Source: Branchiostoma floridae
Taxonomy: Eukaryota; Chordata; Leptocardii; Amphioxiformes; Branchiostomatidae
Assembly: GCF_000003815.2 (NCBI RefSeq)
Contig: NC_049984.1
Coordinates: 23,111,797 to 23,175,665 of the forward strand
Length of the DNA stretch: 63,869 bases
Reading direction: 5' to 3'
The notes beneath the pieces are model-generated. The model did no database searches and was not told the DNA's origin. It worked only from the letters and a program-made list of their open reading frames with translations. The position numbers and the translations under genes are program-made. The stretch's first letter is position 1, and every line of letters starts with the position of its first letter. Positions 51,001 to 57,000 of this stretch are shown one piece after another.

Positions 51001-54000
51001 GGCTAGATGTTGTGTTTGTGGGAAAGATATTTTACACAATTCCTCACTCCACGCAGGTGTAAAAATGTGTACCTGACTTTGGTTGGGAAAGTAAAAGGTG
51101 GTGGAAAGAGAAGGATGGGCTCCACCTCCCAATACTTCAGACACAGTAAATAACAATCAGTAGATAATGAGTACTGCCCCTATGGCCTGAAATAGGCCAT
51201 TGGACAACTTTACCTTTTACATGTACCTTTAAAATGTACCAATGGCTGGAGATTTAATCTGTTGTGCAGTCCAGAAGACAGGACACGGACATGGAGGAAC
51301 ATGACATAACCGGGCTTCTACAGCAGACCATGCTCCCTGTCAGGCGATGGGTAACATATAACACATGATGTCAACAAGTGCTGTAATTTGGTGTCTTTGT
51401 TTAGAGGTGTTTTTTCCCAGAACATTGTGCAAGAGTGCCGTGGACAAGTTTCGTGACCTATTGTGATAAGTTTTACAAAGCAAGATTATTATGAGCAAGT
51501 GGATAATAAAGACCAGTTTTCTCAACCCCTCCCATGTTGTTGTGTTGTCATTGTTACAGAGTTTCCTAGTACTAATCCTTTCTAACCTGGAATCTGTATT
51601 AAATTTTCTTGTTGTTATGAACTTTAGTCTGCCTCTCTGATCGCCCCCAATAGGCTCTTACGTCATTCATCACTTCAGATACCAAAAACTGAAAAATTTG
51701 GAACTTACAAATGCTTAACATTATTCAACCCTAATGCCTAAATGTTATACGATAGTGGTACGAAAGACCAATGGATACAACTCAGAACGAATCAAAGCTA
51801 ATGCAATATGTACTATTTTTCATATCTTTTCAAGTCTTATGATGTAGCCAATGTTTGAACCCCTAATCTTCCAAATACAAGATTACCGTCACCAGTTACT
51901 GTACGAGGAATACAGCTGCAGAATAGATTGTACATACGGTTGTCTGTGGTGACGATGGCGACGGTGACGAATGTTACGCCGGACACTTCAAACAGGTTGT
52001 AACGTGTAACCTGTATTAGCGACCATCTTTGCATAGCAACCACCTNNNNNNNNNNNNNNNNNNNNNNNNNNNNNNNNNNNNNNNNNNNNNNNNNNNNNNN
52101 NNNNNNNNNNNNNNNNNNNNNNNNNNNNNNNNNNNNNNNNNNNNNATTTTTCCCATTGACCTTAAAGCATTAAGAAATAGTGTTTAGCGACCATCTGTAC
52201 AACGCCGCCACGTCGCCACGACTGCACGCCTGCCATTCAGGTACATTCAGTACAGTCAAACCTGTATTAGCGGCCATCTTTGCATAGCAACCACCTGGCC
52301 ATTGTAATCATTTTTTGTCGGTCCCTTGGATTTTTCCCATTGACCTTAAAGCATTAAGAAATAGTGTTTAGCGACCATCTGTACAACGCCGCCACGCCTG
52401 CACCACTTCCGGTCCCATAGATACAGAAACACTGCATATTGCGACCATACGGCGGTCGTACATGTATGTCAGTCACCCTGCGCTGAGTTCAAAATCGTAG
52501 TTTGCAAGGATTTGGAGTTCCCGACAGGGTCATTTGAGCGGTAACGGAAGGTACGCGTGCCTTGAACGTTAGAGCGCAAGTCCTTGTCGGCGAATTTACC
52601 AACATTCCGTATGGCAATATCAATCATTTTTGGTAGACTTGACTTTAAGACGATCGAGACAATGTTACTTGGTGAGAAAGATTAGTGGGTACTGAAATCA
52701 TGCCATGTGTAACTTATTGCTCATGACCAATTGATCAGCATGTTCTCTATAGTGGCCACCTGTCTGAGGCAGCCATATTTCTCCAGTCCCTTAACTGGCC
52801 GCTATAGGCAGGTTTGACTGTATTTATTAGACCAATCATGAATGGATGACAGAAGACTTGTTAGGGAAGTAATCAGTTGAGCAGCTTGATGCTAGAATAG
52901 GCTAACATCTTCCCAAAAGGCATGTTATTTTACAAGACTGTGTTCTTCTGATCTCCAGATGGCTAAATGGGACTACCTCTACCTTTTCACCACACTTGCT
53001 GATGATGTATTCTATCCCCTTTACAGCACAAGACGTTCACTGGGAAGCACATGCTACCGGAGGACAAGCAGAACGAGGAAATTTTCCGGCGTAACATTCG
53101 TCACCGTCGCCATCGTCACCACAGACACCGTATGTACAATCTATTCTGCAGCTGTATTCCTCGTACAGTAACTGGTGACGGTAATCTTGTATTTGGAAGA
53201 TTAGGGGTTCAAACATTGGCTACATCATAAGACTTGAAAAGATATGAAAAATAGTACATATTGCATTAGGACTCGCAGAACTTGTAGAGAATACTATTGG
53301 TTAGTTAAACACACTCCACTACAAGTACAGACCAGACCCCCTTCTACAGTGTCCTTCTGTGGCTATAGAAACGAAGATGGGCATTGCCATATACACCATC
53401 AGGTGGGGAAGGTGATGACTAACAGTAGACAGGAAATGGTGCTGGTAGTTGCAGATTTAGCAGCACTAATTTGACGCATATGAAAAATTGATGGCATAAT
53501 GGTCAGATGTTGGCACATCCATTGTCACACCAAATCCATGTGACTGTATATTTTGGCACACTTTTTGACAGATTAGCTAAAAGGCTCTACCATCATTGTA
53601 GATACCTGTATGGTATATCATATTTAGCGACATGACTGCCATGGGCACAATGTTGAGGCATGGTGAGCATCGAACTCGGAAGCTATAATTTGTTTCTAAC
53701 ACTATAGACTAGCAGTTTCTACATCAACTTCACCTTGACGGATGAACAAACAAACAAAACTATTGTTTTCACAGACAAGAGAAATGGACTGAGGAACGGC
53801 TGCAGAATGAAGAAGTCGTCCAGCGGGGATCACCTCATGCCTCCTGAACCGCACGGCCGGCCTCGGCGCAACGTCAGCTGGTCAGACGAGAAGAACAAGT
53901 CTCTGGTTCAAACAAGTAAGATTTTGCAGCTTTTGTGTTTTTAAGTCTCCTGGAGCTCATGTTCCTCCATTGCTAGTTGCCAGATACAGCTCTCCTCATA

Positions 54001-57000
54001 TGAGTGGAGAAGGGCATACAGTGAGTGACTGTCACAATTTTAATGTCAATGAGCTTGAAGGGTTCATGACCATATGAATGCAGTACTTAAAGTATGTTAT
54101 TCGGATGAATGTGTTAAAGATAAATTCATCAAAACTTAACCACTCTCTGACAACTAGCGATGGAGCGCCATGAATTTGAGCGCATGCCATGTTAAGGCAC
54201 CTCCCATTAAGTGTAATACATAATGTACCTTTTGTATTTGTCGTAACATAAATCATACTAGACACTTGTGTTGATAGCGTTATCTATCTAATATCTGTTA
54301 TTAATATTTAATATTTCTGTTTGCATTGTACCAGATCATTACAAACTTATGGTTGTCAATGATTGTTCATTCAAAATGTTTTGAAGCATTATGAATGTCC
54401 AATTTTTTTTACTAATTTACCAAAAACAGTTAAATTTGCTAAAGATAATGTGAAAGTGTTGCAATTATGTCTATTTTGTGCAGTTTTTTGCTTTAAAAAA
54501 ACTGTTTATTTGTAATTAAGTCTTCTGAAAAACAAAATTTGATTGTTATTTCGTGACAAACCAATGGTCTAACATTCCTTCATCAGAACTGTTCACAACG
54601 TCTTCGGTGGCAACTTCCCTCGAATCCATAGAATCAGGTGACATGTGATATGGGATGTTTGTCAGTATTGTAAAGTCTTGACATGCTTTTCCCCATGGTC
54701 TTGTGAGTCTGACAAAGTATCAGTGGTTTTGTTTTTTTCGTGTAAAAACTGTAAAACCTGCTTGCCTTATCTGGTTTAGCGTCCGTTGTTGCTCTTTTTA
54801 TTAGAATGGCAGCAACATTGGTAACTCTAGTTCACCTTTATCCGCGGGGTAACCTATATTCGTTGTTTAAAAAAACATTGAGGTATTTAGGGATATCAAG
54901 TCGACAAATGTTAGTTTCAAACTGCAGTATTTTGAAAATTTGAAAATATTCAAGAACCATCCGTCCACTTGATATCCCTAAATACTCTGTTTTTGATAAC
55001 AGCGGATATAGGCAACCCCGCAGATAAAGGTGAACTAACGTTAGATCAATATCCTCCATGTGTGAAACCTAAAGAGGAGCTAAATATACCCCAAAGACAA
55101 GTTCTCGTCTTGTTCTGCATAAGGTCGTCATAGTTCAGGGATCTACCATCATTTGAAACTAATGTCATGAAGGGATATACTGGCTTTCACGAGGATGGAT
55201 TTTGAGGAATTTTTCAATGCATTAGAGGGAATCCATGACTTGAGGTGTCAAAAAGTTAACAAGGAAAAACAGCTCAAAGGCCCTTTAGAGATTACTGATA
55301 GGAACAGGCTGTCTCCTGTCACAAACTTAGTCAATCAAGTAGCCTTGACAGTACAGTCATTGGTGGTCTCAAATGGTCGGTTAGCCCCAAACTATGACAG
55401 ACTCAAGTAAAATAATTGAGAAAATTCTGGCATATGTTTATCAAAGTACTAAAAGGGGAGTTCAGATTTACATTTAACTCCCCTTCAAGCCCACAACATA
55501 CGGTGTAGGCCTAGGGGGGCATTAATTTGTGAAAAGCAAAATTTGCAAAATTTTCTGGTGAATCGACAATTAAACAGTACTAGCAACCTAAATAGCTTAT
55601 TGTGAATGTTACTGGTACTGTTAATTATATGTTCTAATGGTACTAACAAGTTAAATGTTGTCTTTACAGCACAAGCACCAGTTGATCTGGTGGTAACGGC
55701 TGAAGATAATGAAGAAGATGATGATGACCTTGGGATCACCTTCACAGCCAAGAAGGAGCTCAAACCTTATGGTGAGTGCACTGAAGATGTGATTGTTGTT
55801 TGTTTCCTTGTTTTGAAATTATAGTTTTTGTTTATATTTAGTATACTGATTAAGTATCCACATGGTTATCAATGTTAGTTTAAGGGTGTGTGGCCCAGAC
55901 TCACTCACTCACTATCCGGTTTATCGTTTGATGTTCACAAACAGTCAAATCTGCCCAAGAAGATCACTCATGGCACCAATAAATTATGGTCTATCTGTCA
56001 GTGAACAGGTGGTCATCACTGTAGGCAGGGTTCTAAGCACATGTGACTATACCGACAAACTGAAGCGGTTAGAGAGACAACAATAACAACATGATGCTTC
56101 AATCTGTCGGGTTTTCGGAAAACCCTGTCCAGTCCAGACAGGGAAATGGGGCGGAAAACCCTGTCCAGTCTGAAAAGAGGGTCTGCATAGGGGTTCCTGG
56201 CAATGCTTAAAACTATTACTTCAGACAGCACTTACACTAAACTGATACACATAACTATAGAATGATTAGAATCGGCAGCATAATGAGTGACCCAAAGGTG
56301 CAATATGCATGCACACAAAGTCAGTTCTGTCAAATGCAAAGTACCCATTTTTTAACACTTATCTGGTAGGACATGAGGGGGAGAGAATTACACCCATTGT
56401 CCATCAAACAATGGGTAATGAATGTCCGTCAATTTCGGGTTGTTAAATAGTGGCAATACATTACAAAGACAGGCTTGAAAGGTTTTCTTTAAATGATAAG
56501 TGTGCAGCACTCATTTTGAGAGCTGGTCTGTTTAGATCCTGGTTTAATAGAATGACTGCGAAAGGTTTCAATATCAACACGACTTTAGTACACAATGTTA
56601 TAACATTACATATATTTTACAATGCACTACAATAAATCCGAGATGGCATTTTTCAAACCCTAGTGCAAGTTGTGAGCTATATAGAACTATGTACCTTTTA
56701 AAAATAATGTGTTTTATTTGCAAAATTACGACGTAAGGCTAATAGCATGTTCAGTCTCAGTTAAAGTTTTTTATATGATGCACAGAAGTAACAGTGATGG
56801 ATGGTTTTTGTTAAGTTATAATTTTTGTATGACATTGTGTCACACTTCAAGTTGATGGTATTTCTGTGCTTAGCCATATTAAAGATAAAAAATGTTGTTG
56901 TATACTAGTACTTAGTAGCTTACAACGTATACCCCCATGCAGACCCTCTTTTCAGACTGGACAGGGTTTTCCGCATTCCGGACTGGACAGGTTTTTCCGA

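Noticed and set aside
55195-55410. 71-codon open frame between exons 15 and 17
   Set aside because: It ends in a stop without a usable donor and does not fit the exchanger frame. No domain is recognised.
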